The notes beneath the pieces are model-generated. The model searched no databases and was not told the DNA's origin. It saw only the letters and a program-made list of their open reading frames with translations. 64,000 nt of DNA from Halorubrum salinum. GTDB lineage: Archaea; Halobacteriota; Halobacteria; Halobacteriales; Haloferacaceae. Shown piece by piece: positions 17,638 through 25,901 of the stretch. The position numbers were made by a program, and so were the translations under genes. Numbering within the stretch: position 1 is the first letter of the stretch; each line of letters begins with the position of its first letter. The stretch lies in contig NZ_JANHDO010000003.1 in the NCBI RefSeq assembly GCF_024494575.1, positions 1 to 64,000 of the forward strand, read 5' to 3'.

Positions 17638-18174
17638 TCACCCCAGCGCGACCACGTCGACCTCGTGGTCCGTCCCGCCCTTGTCTCCCTCGCCACTGTC
17701 GCCCTCGCCTCCACTGCCCTCGCCTCCACTGCCCTCGCCTCCACTGCCCTCGTCTTCGCGGCCGACGTCGAGCGTCACCGCGTCGGTGAGCGACTCGCGG
17801 ACGCGCTCGCGCCACGCCTCGACCGCTTCACCGTGACGTCGGCGTCGCGTCTCCACGTCCGCGTCCGGGTGCTCCTCCGCCGTCTCGTCGACCTCCGGAT
17901 ACGTCGGGGCGTCTTCGACTAGGTCCCGAGGGTCGACGTGGATCGCTCCCGGTTCGGCCGTCGATCCGTCCGGTTCGGCCGTCGCTCCCCCGACCGCCGT
18001 TCCCGACGCGTCCGCCGCGTGCAGCCGCGCTCGCATCCGTCCGGAGAAGGGCGGCGTCACCCGGAGGACGACCTCGCGGTCGGTCCGGAGCGTCGCCTCC
18101 AGCGCGTTCGCCACGTCCTCTCGGTGAACTGCGATCGACCGGATTCTGGTCGGGTCCGCGGTGTCGTCGGTCAT
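17638..18174 (-). CDS. Haloarchaeal protein of unknown function with Gly-Glu-Ser repeat tail
   Basis: The protein has 178 residues. The N-terminal 60 residues look folded (IRSIAVHREDVANALEATLR, then VVLRVTPPFSGRMRARLH), and a helix-rich part contains RRRRHGEAVEAWRERVRESL. The C-terminus carries the repeat GEGSG three to four times before a charged end. The start lies 2 nt after the stop of the MutS-like gene, so the two are almost surely one transcript and may act together. I do not recognise the family. The repeat tail is a disordered, highly acidic linker. Confidence 0.75.
   Translation of the reverse strand: MTDDTADPTRIRSIAVHREDVANALEATLRTDREVVLRVTPPFSGRMRARLHAADASGTAVGGATAEPDGSTAEPGAIHVDPRDLVEDAPTYPEVDETAEEHPDADVETRRRRHGEAVEAWRERVRESLTDAVTLDVGREDEGSGGEGSGGEGSGGEGDSGEGDKGGTDHEVDVVALG
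17701..17745. repeat. Three perfect copies of a 15-bp tandem repeat
   Basis: The unit GCCCTCGCCTCCACT occurs three times without gaps and is flanked by degenerate copies on both sides. It is inside the coding sequence and in frame (5 codons), so a change in copy number would lengthen or shorten the Gly/Glu/Ser tail without a frameshift. Confidence 0.95.
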
Positions 18175-18176
18175 TG

Positions 18177-20069
18177 TCAGTCGTCGCCCCCCGACCACTC
18201 GGCGTCCGAGAGCGTTCGCTGGACCGCCTCCTCGCCGACGGCCCCGGCGAGGTGTTCGAACCCCGCCCGGACCCCGCGGTCGCTCGCGTTCGCGACGAGC
18301 CGCGAGACGATGAACTCCGGCGTCGACTTCCCGACGGTGCCGAACCGCGGCTGGTAGTCGACGCGCAACTCGAGGTCGCCGGTGAGCCCCTCCGCGAAGA
18401 TCCCGTCGATTCGGGCGGCCTCGGGCAGCGGGCTGAGGTCGTCCGCGAGGTGCGTCACGTACACTCCGAGCGCGCCGCGGTCGGCGGTGAGCGTGACGAG
18501 GCCGTTCAGCAGGTCGGCGGCGCGGCCGGGCTCCGTGATAGCCTCGAACTCGTCGACGAGCATGAGCGTCCGTCCGTCCTCGACGAGCGGCGGGACCACG
18601 GACTTCAGTGTCGACTCCAGCACGCCGGCGTTGAACGAGGCGTGCCGCCGGTGGAAGACGATCCGGTCGAACGAGCCCACTTCTGCCGCGTCCGCCGGCA
18701 CCGGGAGCCCCATCGACGCGAGCAGCGCGACCGCACACAGGGTTTCGAGCAGAGTCGTCTTCCCGCCCGAGTTCGCCCCCGTGAGCACGCTCACCCGGTC
18801 GCCGCTCGGCGGCGCCTCCGTCGCAGCAACGCCCGCGCCGTCCGCGAGCGAGTGCGACCCGACCCCGTACGACACCGGCTGAACGTCGCCCGAGACGAAG
18901 AGGTTGCGAGCGTTTCTGACCGCGATCCCGTCGTCGACGAGCCGCGGCCGAACGAGATCCCGTTCGGCCGCGAACCGTCCGAGCGACAGCAGGAACGCGG
19001 CGTCCGCTACCGCCCCGGCTGCGCGGGACACGTCGCTTTCGCCGCCGGCCTGCTCGTCGTCGCCGGCGTTCCCGCCGTCCCCTGCGCTTCCGCTGTCGCC
19101 TGCACTTCCGCCGTCGCCGGCGTCTCCGCCGTCGTCCGTCGCCTCTGCGCCGATCCGCGCTCGGATGTCGGCGGCCACGGTCGCCTCGCGCTCCTCGACG
19201 GCCGCCTCCAGCTCCGCTTCGAGGTCGCGGAGCGTGGCCGAGACGAAGTCGGCGGCGTCGAGAGCGTCGTCGGGCGCGGCCGCCCGCACCCGCGCCCTGT
19301 CGACGCCGGTCTCCGCGGCGACGTGGTCGATCGTCGCCGACTGCAGGGCCTCGAAGTCTCGCAGCGAGCCGTCTCTGACCGACTCCAACACGTCGAACGC
19401 GGCGTCCGACAGGTCGCGCGCGGCCGAGAGCTGCTCGCGCCGCCGGTCCAGTTCGTCGTCAGCGCCCCGAGCCACGTCGATGTCGGCGTCCGGTCCGGGG
19501 TCGATCGCGCCCCGAACGTCGGCGAGCGCGTCGGCCGCGTCGCGGAGCGTCTCGCCGTCGAGCGCGCCGATCGCCGCGAAGGGTCCGGACGTAACATCTG
19601 CCTCTCGCAGGGCGATCGCCGTCTCGACCGCGGCGCGGTCTCCTCCCCCCGCCTCGTCGTACGCGTCGAAGGCCGCGACGACCCGCTCGCGCGCTGCGTC
19701 GTCGAGCCCGGCCCACGTCTCGCGTGCGGCCGTGACGTCGTCGAGTCGGGCCTCCACGGCGTCCCGGTCTGCGAGCGGCGTCAGCACTCGAATCCGGTCC
19801 GCGGCGTGCGCGGTAAGCGCCCCGCCGGCCGCCAACGCGAGGAGGTCGTCGTACACGGAGCGCGTGTCGCTCGTCGCGAGCACGTCCATCCCGGCCTCGC
19901 CGTTCGCGCGGCGGAGGATTCGGGTCGCACGCCCCCGGTGGAGTCCGGCGTCGACGAGCGCGCGCACGTCGGCCGACTCGACCGCCTCGATCGCCCGCTC
20001 AGTACCGAGGGAGTCGGCGAGCTGCTCGCTCGTCTTCGGTCCGATCCCCCAGTAGTCCTCGAGTCGCAT
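18177..20069 (-). CDS. MutS-like ATPase with N-terminal helix-hairpin-helix
   Basis: This 630-residue protein belongs to the archaeal MutS/MutS2-like group. The N-terminus (DYWGIGPKTSEQLADSLG) is a helix-hairpin-helix DNA-binding motif. A long helical core and an acidic Gly/Asp/Ser linker (about 310-340) follow. The ABC-type ATPase has Walker A GANSGGKTTLL (Lys437), Walker B LMLVDEFEA and the MutS-type FHRRHASFNAGVLESTLKS segment. The mismatch-binding domain I of MutS and a C-terminal Smr nuclease are absent, so it is not classical mismatch repair; a role at recombination or branched DNA is inferred. The ATG at 20069 was chosen because upstream residues are basic and promoter-like. Confidence 0.9.
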   Translation of the reverse strand: MRLEDYWGIGPKTSEQLADSLGTERAIEAVESADVRALVDAGLHRGRATRILRRANGEAGMDVLATSDTRSVYDDLLALAAGGALTAHAADRIRVLTPLADRDAVEARLDDVTAARETWAGLDDAARERVVAAFDAYDEAGGGDRAAVETAIALREADVTSGPFAAIGALDGETLRDAADALADVRGAIDPGPDADIDVARGADDELDRRREQLSAARDLSDAAFDVLESVRDGSLRDFEALQSATIDHVAAETGVDRARVRAAAPDDALDAADFVSATLRDLEAELEAAVEEREATVAADIRARIGAEATDDGGDAGDGGSAGDSGSAGDGGNAGDDEQAGGESDVSRAAGAVADAAFLLSLGRFAAERDLVRPRLVDDGIAVRNARNLFVSGDVQPVSYGVGSHSLADGAGVAATEAPPSGDRVSVLTGANSGGKTTLLETLCAVALLASMGLPVPADAAEVGSFDRIVFHRRHASFNAGVLESTLKSVVPPLVEDGRTLMLVDEFEAITEPGRAADLLNGLVTLTADRGALGVYVTHLADDLSPLPEAARIDGIFAEGLTGDLELRVDYQPRFGTVGKSTPEFIVSRLVANASDRGVRAGFEHLAGAVGEEAVQRTLSDAEWSGGDD

Positions 20070-20131
20070 ATCCCGTGGTGTCGCCCCGGCGTCTTTGCGC
20101 TTTCGTCGCCGCGACCGCCGTCGTCGTCTCG

Positions 20132-20151
20132 CTGCACCAATATATGTGCAG
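20132..20151. promoter_or_regulatory. Inverted repeat around a TATA-like core, upstream of the mutS-like gene
   Basis: CTGCAC and GTGCAG, 6-bp arms, flank CAATATAT, an AT-rich core read as a TATA box on the minus strand. The core lies about 70 nt upstream of the ATG at 20069. This is the layout of a repressor site that would cover the TATA box. Confidence 0.45.
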
Positions 20152-20316
20152 TAGTTCCATGACCTCACTCAAGCACGGTTCCCGAACGAGTACGACGACG
20201 AGCGGTGAGCCGCCGCTTCCGTCGAGAATCTCATCGCGCTGCTTGAAGGACGTTCGGATCGGCCGAGTCGACCCGCGACTCACCGCCGCCGCGTCGGTCG
20301 AGCGGCGTCGCACGAA

Positions 20317-20332
20317 AACGTATGTATACGTT
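20317..20332. promoter_or_regulatory. Near-perfect palindrome upstream of the tauE pair
   Basis: AACGTAT and ATACGTT, 7-bp arms, are separated by GT, about 140 nt upstream of the 54-residue gene. It may be an operator; no factor is known. Confidence 0.4.
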
Positions 20333-20460
20333 ATCGATGGTTGGAGAGGGGTTCTGGAAATATTGTATTGTACGCTTCAGACACAACTGTTATATCGTCC
20401 AACCGGGTAGTGATCCTCGTCCAGAAATGTGCAACACTCGAATTACCGATCGCGGTCACC

Positions 20461-20465
20461 GGAGG
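20461..20465 (+). promoter_or_regulatory. Shine-Dalgarno sequence of the small membrane gene
   Basis: GGAGG ends 8 nt before the ATG at 20474. It decides the start: an upstream in-frame ATG at 20429 has no such site and would add 15 unlikely residues. Its presence means a leadered transcript, unlike most genes here. Confidence 0.75.
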
Positions 20466-20473
20466 ACGAACTG

Positions 20474-20638
20474 ATGCCCGGGCTCGAAGTTCCGACGTGG
20501 GACCCGGAGACGGCCATGCTCATCGGCGCGATCCTGTTAGAGGCTATCGTGTTATACGTCGGCTACGCCGGCCTCGAACGGCTCGTCGGACGCCGTCTCA
20601 TGGAGTTCTTGGTCGGGGGTGACTCCGATGCTCGGTAG
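20474..20638 (+). CDS. Small membrane protein (DUF7512-like), partner of TauE/SafE
   Basis: This 54-residue protein has one transmembrane helix (TAMLIGAILLEAIVLYVGYAG) preceded by a short acidic N-terminus and followed by a basic-acidic tail. As I recall, such small proteins (DUF7512) sit next to TauE/SafE genes in haloarchaea. Its end overlaps the start of the exporter gene by 11 nt, so translation is probably coupled. It may be a small accessory subunit of the transporter; this is inferred from the gene order. Confidence 0.8.
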   Translation: MPGLEVPTWDPETAMLIGAILLEAIVLYVGYAGLERLVGRRLMEFLVGGDSDAR

Positions 20639-21680
20639 CGTGATCGGGGCGGTAAGCGGCTCGCCCGAGACGGTCGCGCTCTTCGTCGGGTTCGGGCTCG
20701 TCGTCGGTCTCCTCTTCGGGTTCTTCGGGATGGGCGGGTCGTTCCTCGTGACGCCCGCGCTGTTGATGTTGGGCTATCCGGCCTCCGTCGCGGTCGGGAG
20801 CGGGATGGCGTTCGTGTTCGGGACGGCGGTCATCGCGACGCTCAAACACCACGACCTCGGGCAGGTCGACTACAAGCTCGGCGCGATCATGATCGCCGGG
20901 ACGACGATCGGTATCGAGGTCGGCCGCGCGAGCGTGTTCTACCTCGAATCGCTCGGACTCGCCGGCGGCGTGATAAGCGTGGTCTACGTGTTCTTACTCG
21001 GCGGTATCGGTCTCATGGTCACGCGAGACGCCCTGTCGGGCGACAGCGACGGCGGTATCGATCACGACGCGGACGGTGACGAGGACCTGAGCGAGTACGA
21101 TATCCCCGAGATCGCGACGCGGATCCAAGAGACGGTCCGGATCCCGCCGATGGTCACGCTTCGCGGTGACGTCCGCGTCTCCGTGTGGGTGATCACGGCC
21201 GTCGCCTTCTCGACCGGCGTCTTATCCGGGTTCCTCGGCGTCGGCGGCGGCTTCATCCGGATGCCGGCGATGATCTACGCGATCGGCGTTCCGGCCCCCG
21301 TCGCTGTCGGGACCGACCTCTTCGAGATCGTCTTCTCCGGCGGCATCGGCAGCTACCTCTACGGCCAGAGCGGCGGCGTGGACCTGAGCATCGTCGCCCC
21401 GCTCCTGTTCGGGAGCGCGCTCGGCGCGCGCATCGGCTCCGCCGCGACCGCCGTCGTCGACGCCGACGACATCAAGGTGTACTTCGGCGGGATGCTGCTC
21501 GCCGGCTCCGTCGCGGTCGGCGTCGGCGAAGTCGGTTCGTACCTCGGCAACGAGCTGTTAGAGACGGTCGGCCTGTTCCTCGTCATCGGGGCCGCGGTCG
21601 CCGTGGCCGGCGCGATCGTCTTCAGCACGCTCCGGACGCTGCGGTCGACCCGCGGACGCGTGACCGCGACGACCGACTGA
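20628..21680 (+). CDS. TauE/SafE family sulfite or sulfonate exporter
   Basis: This 350-residue membrane protein has about eight hydrophobic segments in two homologous halves. Half 1 carries GFFGMGGSFLVTPALLMLG and half 2 GFLGVGGGFIRMPAMIYAIG, the paired glycine-rich motifs of this family. A cytosolic acidic loop (about 135-165) links them. Substrates of characterised members include sulfite, sulfoacetate and taurine; the substrate here is not known. The ATG at 20628 follows a GGGGGTG ribosome site; a GTG nine nt upstream is less likely. It overlaps the small partner gene. Confidence 0.9.
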   Translation: MLGSVIGAVSGSPETVALFVGFGLVVGLLFGFFGMGGSFLVTPALLMLGYPASVAVGSGMAFVFGTAVIATLKHHDLGQVDYKLGAIMIAGTTIGIEVGRASVFYLESLGLAGGVISVVYVFLLGGIGLMVTRDALSGDSDGGIDHDADGDEDLSEYDIPEIATRIQETVRIPPMVTLRGDVRVSVWVITAVAFSTGVLSGFLGVGGGFIRMPAMIYAIGVPAPVAVGTDLFEIVFSGGIGSYLYGQSGGVDLSIVAPLLFGSALGARIGSAATAVVDADDIKVYFGGMLLAGSVAVGVGEVGSYLGNELLETVGLFLVIGAAVAVAGAIVFSTLRTLRSTRGRVTATTD

Positions 21681-21694
21681 CACCGGCTCGATCG

Positions 21695-23041
21695 CTAGTT
21701 TTCGCCCGGCGTCCACTCCGCGTCGAGTTCGCGGTGCGTGTACGGCAGCGCGTCCTCGCCGCTGTAGCTCGCCACGAGGTGCCCGTCGCCTTCGAGGTAG
21801 TACTTGTACGTCGTCAGCCCCTCCAGCCCGACCGGACCGCGCGCGTGGACCTTCCCCGTCGAGATGCCGACCTCCGCGCCCAGCCCGTACCGGTAGCCGT
21901 CGGCGAACCGCGTCGAGGCGTTGTGGAACACGCTCGCGGCGTCGATCCCGGTCATGAACGCCTCGGCGGCCGCGTCGTCCGCGGTGACGATCGACTCCGT
22001 GTGTTTCGATCCGTGGGAGTTGACGTGGGCTATCGCCTCGTACACGTCGTCGACGACGGCGATCGACAGTTCGAGGTCGCCGTACTCGGTGTCCCAGTCG
22101 TCCGCGGTCGCCGCCCCGACGTCGACGACTTCCCGAACCGCGTCGTCTCCGCGGAGCTCGACGCCCGCGTCCTCGTAGCGCTCGACGAGGTCGGGGAGGA
22201 ACTCGGCCGCGACCGACTCGTTCACGAGGAGCGTCTCGACCGCGTTACACACCGCCGGGTACTGGACCTTCGCGTCGAAGGCGACGTCTTCTGCCATCTC
22301 TAGGTCCGCCGCCTCGTCGACGTAGACGTGACAGATACCCTCCGTGTGACCGAGCACCGGGATCTGCGTGGTGTCCTGGATGTACGAGACGAACTCGGAG
22401 GAGCCCCGCGGCATCACGAGGTCGATCTGGTCGTCGAGTTCGAGGAGCCGGTCGACCTCCTCGTGGGCCTCGACCAGCCCGGCCCAGCCGTCCGGGATAT
22501 CGGCGATGTCCGCGGTCGCGTCCTCGATAATCCGATGGAGGACACGGTTCGACTCGCTCGCCTCGCTGCCGCCCTTGAGGATGACCGCGTTGCCGGACTT
22601 CAGCGCGAGCGCCGCGATCTGGACCAGCGCGTCCGGCCGCGACTCGAACACCGTGGCCACGACGCCGAGCGGGACCGACACGCGGTACAGGTCGAGCCCC
22701 TCGTCGAGTTCGCGGGCCGCGAGCGTCCGCCCGAGAGGGTCGTCCTGTTCGGCGACCGACTCGACCATCTCCGCGATATCCTCGATCTTCGCCGCGTCGA
22801 GCTTCAGTCGGTCGACGAGCGCCTGCGTGTACTCGCCCTGCGCCAGCAGGTCCTCGGCGGCGGCCACGTCGCGGGCGTTGGCGTCGAGGATCGCCGCCTC
22901 CTCCTCGCGGAGCGCGTCGGCGATCGACCGGAGCGCCTCGTTCCGCGCCGCCTCGTCGACGTTCGCGAGACGCAACGCGGCGCGCTGAGAGTCTCGAACC
23001 AGTTCGTCCGTGTCGCGCTCGACCGCTGTCGTGTCACTCAT
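21695..23041 (-). CDS. proA: Glutamate-5-semialdehyde dehydrogenase (gamma-glutamyl phosphate reductase)
   Basis: This 448-residue enzyme reduces gamma-glutamyl phosphate to the semialdehyde with NADPH in proline synthesis. The catalytic cysteine lies in [13 protein letters not shown]. Other aldehyde-dehydrogenase landmarks are [19 protein letters not shown] and [13 protein letters not shown]. The start was taken at [10 protein letters not shown] (23041), three codons into the longer frame. It overlaps the end of proB by 8 nt, so the genes are translationally coupled in the order proC, proB, proA. Confidence 0.97.
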   Translation of the reverse strand: MSDTTAVERDTDELVRDSQRAALRLANVDEAARNEALRSIADALREEEAAILDANARDVAAAEDLLAQGEYTQALVDRLKLDAAKIEDIAEMVESVAEQDDPLGRTLAARELDEGLDLYRVSVPLGVVATVFESRPDALVQIAALALKSGNAVILKGGSEASESNRVLHRIIEDATADIADIPDGWAGLVEAHEEVDRLLELDDQIDLVMPRGSSEFVSYIQDTTQIPVLGHTEGICHVYVDEAADLEMAEDVAFDAKVQYPAVCNAVETLLVNESVAAEFLPDLVERYEDAGVELRGDDAVREVVDVGAATADDWDTEYGDLELSIAVVDDVYEAIAHVNSHGSKHTESIVTADDAAAEAFMTGIDAASVFHNASTRFADGYRYGLGAEVGISTGKVHARGPVGLEGLTTYKYYLEGDGHLVASYSGEDALPYTHRELDAEWTPGEN

Positions 23042-23897
23042 CGGTCTCACCAGTGGATGGGACGAATAGCGTGCCCGCGGATTTACCGGCTGCGATCCGC
23101 GCTAAGACGTCCGGCTCGGCCGATCCGGCGATGATCGCCGGACAACCGCTCTCTGCGACGTCGCGCGCGCCCTCCACTTTCGTCTGAATTCCGCCGAAGT
23201 CGGTGGTCGTGCTGTCGCCGATGACGGCTCGCACGTCGTCGTAGTTTGACCCGACGGCCTCGATCACCGACGCGTCGGAGTCCCGCTTCGGGTTCCCGGT
23301 GTACACGCCGGCCACGTCGGTCAGCGTGACGAGCAAGTCGACGTCGAGCGCGAGTGCGACCGACGCCGACAGCATGTCGTTGTCGCCGATCCGCAGCTCG
23401 TCCGTCGCCACCGCGTCGTTCTCGTTTATGACGGGGACGACACCCCACTCCAGCAGCGTCTCGACCGTGTTTCGGACGTTTCGCAGCCGCTCGGGGCTGT
23501 CGAGGTCTTTCCCCGTCACCAGTATCTGTGCGACCGTCTGGTCGTACCGGTCGAAGCTCTGCGTGTAGTGACGCATCAGGAGGCTCTGTCCGACCGTCGA
23601 GAGCGCCTGACTCTCCTCTATCTCGTCGGTGTCGCGGTCGAGGTGCGTCTGTTCGAGGTGGCCGATACCGGCCCCTACCGCGCCCGAGGAGACGAGGACG
23701 ACCTCCTTGCCCTCCCGGCGCAGGTCCATCACGTCGGCGACCAGCTTGTCCAGTTTGACCCGGTCGAGCTTCGAGTCCTCGTCTGTGAGGGAGTTGGTCC
23801 CCGCCTTCACCACGACGCGGTCGGCCGCGGCCGCCGCCTTGCGGGCGCGCTCGACGTCGTCCGGATCGACCGCCGCCACCGCCGACTCACTCGTCAT
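23034..23897 (-). CDS. proB: Glutamate 5-kinase
   Basis: This 287-residue amino-acid kinase phosphorylates glutamate with ATP, the first step of proline synthesis. The N-terminal [11 protein letters not shown] and [14 protein letters not shown] bind the phosphates, [16 protein letters not shown] and [13 protein letters not shown] form the catalytic region, and [17 protein letters not shown] closes the active site. It lacks the C-terminal PUA domain of many bacterial enzymes, so it resembles the short form. It overlaps proC by 11 nt and proA by 8 nt. Proline may serve as an osmolyte as well as a building block. Confidence 0.96.
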   Translation of the reverse strand: MTSESAVAAVDPDDVERARKAAAAADRVVVKAGTNSLTDEDSKLDRVKLDKLVADVMDLRREGKEVVLVSSGAVGAGIGHLEQTHLDRDTDEIEESQALSTVGQSLLMRHYTQSFDRYDQTVAQILVTGKDLDSPERLRNVRNTVETLLEWGVVPVINENDAVATDELRIGDNDMLSASVALALDVDLLVTLTDVAGVYTGNPKRDSDASVIEAVGSNYDDVRAVIGDSTTTDFGGIQTKVEGARDVAESGCPAIIAGSAEPDVLARIAAGKSAGTLFVPSTGETDE

Positions 23898-24666
23898 CGA
23901 ACGCCTCCGCCAGTTCCCGCGAGCGCTCTTCGGCCGCCGCCACGGCGTCTGCGACCGCCGCGTCGGCGTCGCTGTCCCAGAGCACCTCCATCCCCTCGAT
24001 GGTCGTCCCGTTGGGCGAGCAGACCGCGTCGATCAGCTCGTCCACGCTCCGGTCGTCGCGGAGGACCGTCTCCGCGGCCCCCTTGAACGTCTGCGCGGCG
24101 AGCGTCTCGGCCTGCTCCGGGTCGAGGCCGCCGTCGATACCGCCCTGTTTCATCGCGTCGATGAGGTAGAACGCGAACGCGGGGCCGCTCCCGTTGACCG
24201 CCGTCGCGACGTCCATCAGCGACTCCTCGATCTCGACGAACTCGCCGACGGCGTTCAGCAGGTCTCTGACCTCGTCCGTGAGCCCGTCCGTCGTCGCCGC
24301 CGCGGCCATGTCGCCGGTCTCGGCCGCGAGGTTGGGCATGATCCGAACCACGGTCGCAGCCGTCCGCTCGGCGACGAACTCTCGGGGGAGTCCCGCGGCC
24401 AGTGTCACGAGCTGCTGGTCCGCCGAGAGGTCGAGGTCGTCGAGCACCGGCTCGGCGATGTCGGGTTTCACCGCGAGGACGACGATGTCGGCGTCCGCCG
24501 TGCCCGCGTCGACGTCGTCCGTCGTCTCGTCGGCCGCGTCCGCGACGCTCGCGCGCGCCTCCGGGTCGAGATCGATCGCGGTCAGGCGATATCCGTCGGT
24601 CCGGGCGAGCCCGCGCAGGAGGGCACCCCCCATGTTGCCACAGCCGATAACGCTCACGCGTGTCAT
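23887..24666 (-). CDS. proC: Pyrroline-5-carboxylate reductase
   Basis: This 259-residue NAD(P)H-dependent enzyme makes proline from pyrroline-5-carboxylate. The dinucleotide-binding motif [15 protein letters not shown] is at the N-terminus, and [16 protein letters not shown] and [12 protein letters not shown] are family features. The C-terminal dimer domain has [20 protein letters not shown] and [14 protein letters not shown]. The start at [11 protein letters not shown] was chosen because it begins the Rossmann strand. It is the first gene of the overlapping proCBA operon. Confidence 0.96.
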   Translation of the reverse strand: MTRVSVIGCGNMGGALLRGLARTDGYRLTAIDLDPEARASVADAADETTDDVDAGTADADIVVLAVKPDIAEPVLDDLDLSADQQLVTLAAGLPREFVAERTAATVVRIMPNLAAETGDMAAAATTDGLTDEVRDLLNAVGEFVEIEESLMDVATAVNGSGPAFAFYLIDAMKQGGIDGGLDPEQAETLAAQTFKGAAETVLRDDRSVDELIDAVCSPNGTTIEGMEVLWDSDADAAVADAVAAAEERSRELAEAFDDE

Positions 24667-24750
24667 GTTGCCTGTAGAGAGCAGGTTCAGGCTCATACCA
24701 ACTGCGGTTTTCGCGAACCCCCGACTCCCGCGGTACGGACGCGACTATCC

Positions 24751-24830
24751 GTCGATCGCCTCGCTACTGCGTCGATCGCATCGCTACTGCGTCGATCGCA
24801 TCGCTACTGCGTCGATCGCCCCGCTACTGC
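24751..24830. repeat. Four tandem copies of a 20-bp repeat
   Basis: The unit GTCGATCGCATCGCTACTGC occurs four times head to tail. Copies 2 and 3 are identical and copies 1 and 4 differ by one base each. The last copy contains the stop codon of the glycosyltransferase gene; the others fill the spacer to proC. There are no spacers, so it is not a CRISPR array. Confidence 0.95.
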
Positions 24831-25828
24831 GTCACTCGTTCGTACAGCGACCGGTACCGCTCGGCGATCGAATCGAGCGAGAACGCCTCGCTGCGGGCGG
24901 CCGCGTTCGACCCCAGCCGCTCGCGGAGGTCGGGGTCGCGGAGCCTGCGGAGGGCGTCGGCGAACGCGTCGATCTCGCCCGCTGCGTCCGCCCCGGCCGC
25001 GGAGACCTTCAGGCAGTCCTCGCCGTCGTCGAGCCACTCGAACGTCTCGATGTCGCGGACGACGACGGCCTTCCCGGCGGTCATCGCCTCCAACAGCGCG
25101 ATCCCCTCGTTCTCCTCGTGGGTGGGGAACAAGAACACGTCGCCCGCGGCGAACGCTCCGCGAACGTCGTCGACGTACCCGGTGAACGTGCAGTTCTCCG
25201 GCGACTCCTCTATGAGCCGCGTGGTCTCACGCCCCTTCAACGACAGGTCGAGGGGACCGAACCACGCGAAGTCGATGTCGGGGAGTTCGCGGGCGAGGTC
25301 GACGAACGTCTCCAATCCCTTCCGTTTGATCACGTGGCCCACCAGAAACACGGTCGGCGGGTCGAGGTCGTATCGATCGCGGTACTCCGCTTCCAGCGAC
25401 TCGAACCCGTCGAGCTTCCCCCGGTCGACGCCGTTCGAGATCACGGTCGTCGGCGCGTCGGTGTAGTCGGCGATCACGTTCTCGTTGTACTCGGATGGAC
25501 AGACGAGCGCGTCCGCGAGTCCGTACGCGCGGCTGAGATACGGTTTGAGCGGCTTCGCGAGCGCGTTGGTAAACCGGAAGCTGTCCCCGAAGTCCTCGGC
25601 GGTGACGTGCGTGTGCGCGACCACCGGCACGCCGCGGTCGCGCGCGCGCCTCGCGTACCACAGCGACCGAGGGCCCATCAGGTTGCAGTGGAGCACGTCG
25701 ACGTCGAGCGTCGGCTCCGTGGTATAGTCGATGCCGACGCGGTCGAGCATCGTCCGCTGGTGGGCGACGGACTCCGCGATGCCGCCCGTGATCCGATCTT
25801 CGAACTCGAAGTAGTGGCTGACTCTCAT
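24824..25828 (-). CDS. Glycosyltransferase, GT4 family
   Basis: This 334-residue GT-B enzyme is expected to transfer a sugar from a nucleotide sugar at the membrane surface. The N-terminal half (RVSHYFEFEDRITGGIAESV, then VVAHTHVTAEDFGDSFRF) is the acceptor domain. The C-terminal half has the sugar-nucleotide site: VFLVGHVIKRKGLETFVDL and the EX7E-type motif EENEGIALLEAMTAGKAVV. Neighbouring phosphatase-fold and UPF0104 genes suggest glycan or glycolipid work. Acceptor and donor are unknown. The stop codon lies inside a tandem repeat array, so the last residues may differ between strains. Confidence 0.9.
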   Translation of the reverse strand: MRVSHYFEFEDRITGGIAESVAHQRTMLDRVGIDYTTEPTLDVDVLHCNLMGPRSLWYARRARDRGVPVVAHTHVTAEDFGDSFRFTNALAKPLKPYLSRAYGLADALVCPSEYNENVIADYTDAPTTVISNGVDRGKLDGFESLEAEYRDRYDLDPPTVFLVGHVIKRKGLETFVDLARELPDIDFAWFGPLDLSLKGRETTRLIEESPENCTFTGYVDDVRGAFAAGDVFLFPTHEENEGIALLEAMTAGKAVVVRDIETFEWLDDGEDCLKVSAAGADAAGEIDAFADALRRLRDPDLRERLGSNAAARSEAFSLDSIAERYRSLYERVTQ

Positions 25829-25901
25829 CGCGGCGTCACGGCCGTTCTCGCGGCCGTCGCAGCGGCACGGCCGATCGTGCGGCCGTCCCAGTCACCTCCG
25901 G

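Larger units (their letters stand above)
20070..20473. other. Intergenic control region between mutS-like and DUF7512-tauE
   Basis: This divergent promoter region of 404 nt has no convincing gene. It contains an inverted repeat around a TATA-like core (20132-20151), a near-palindrome (20317-20332), and an AT-rich stretch at about 20355-20400 likely to hold the promoter of the tauE pair. A Shine-Dalgarno sequence occurs at the right edge. Confidence 0.6.

Noticed and set aside
24751-24830. CRISPR array
   Set aside because: Four adjacent 20-bp copies have no spacers and no cas genes nearby; it is a minisatellite.
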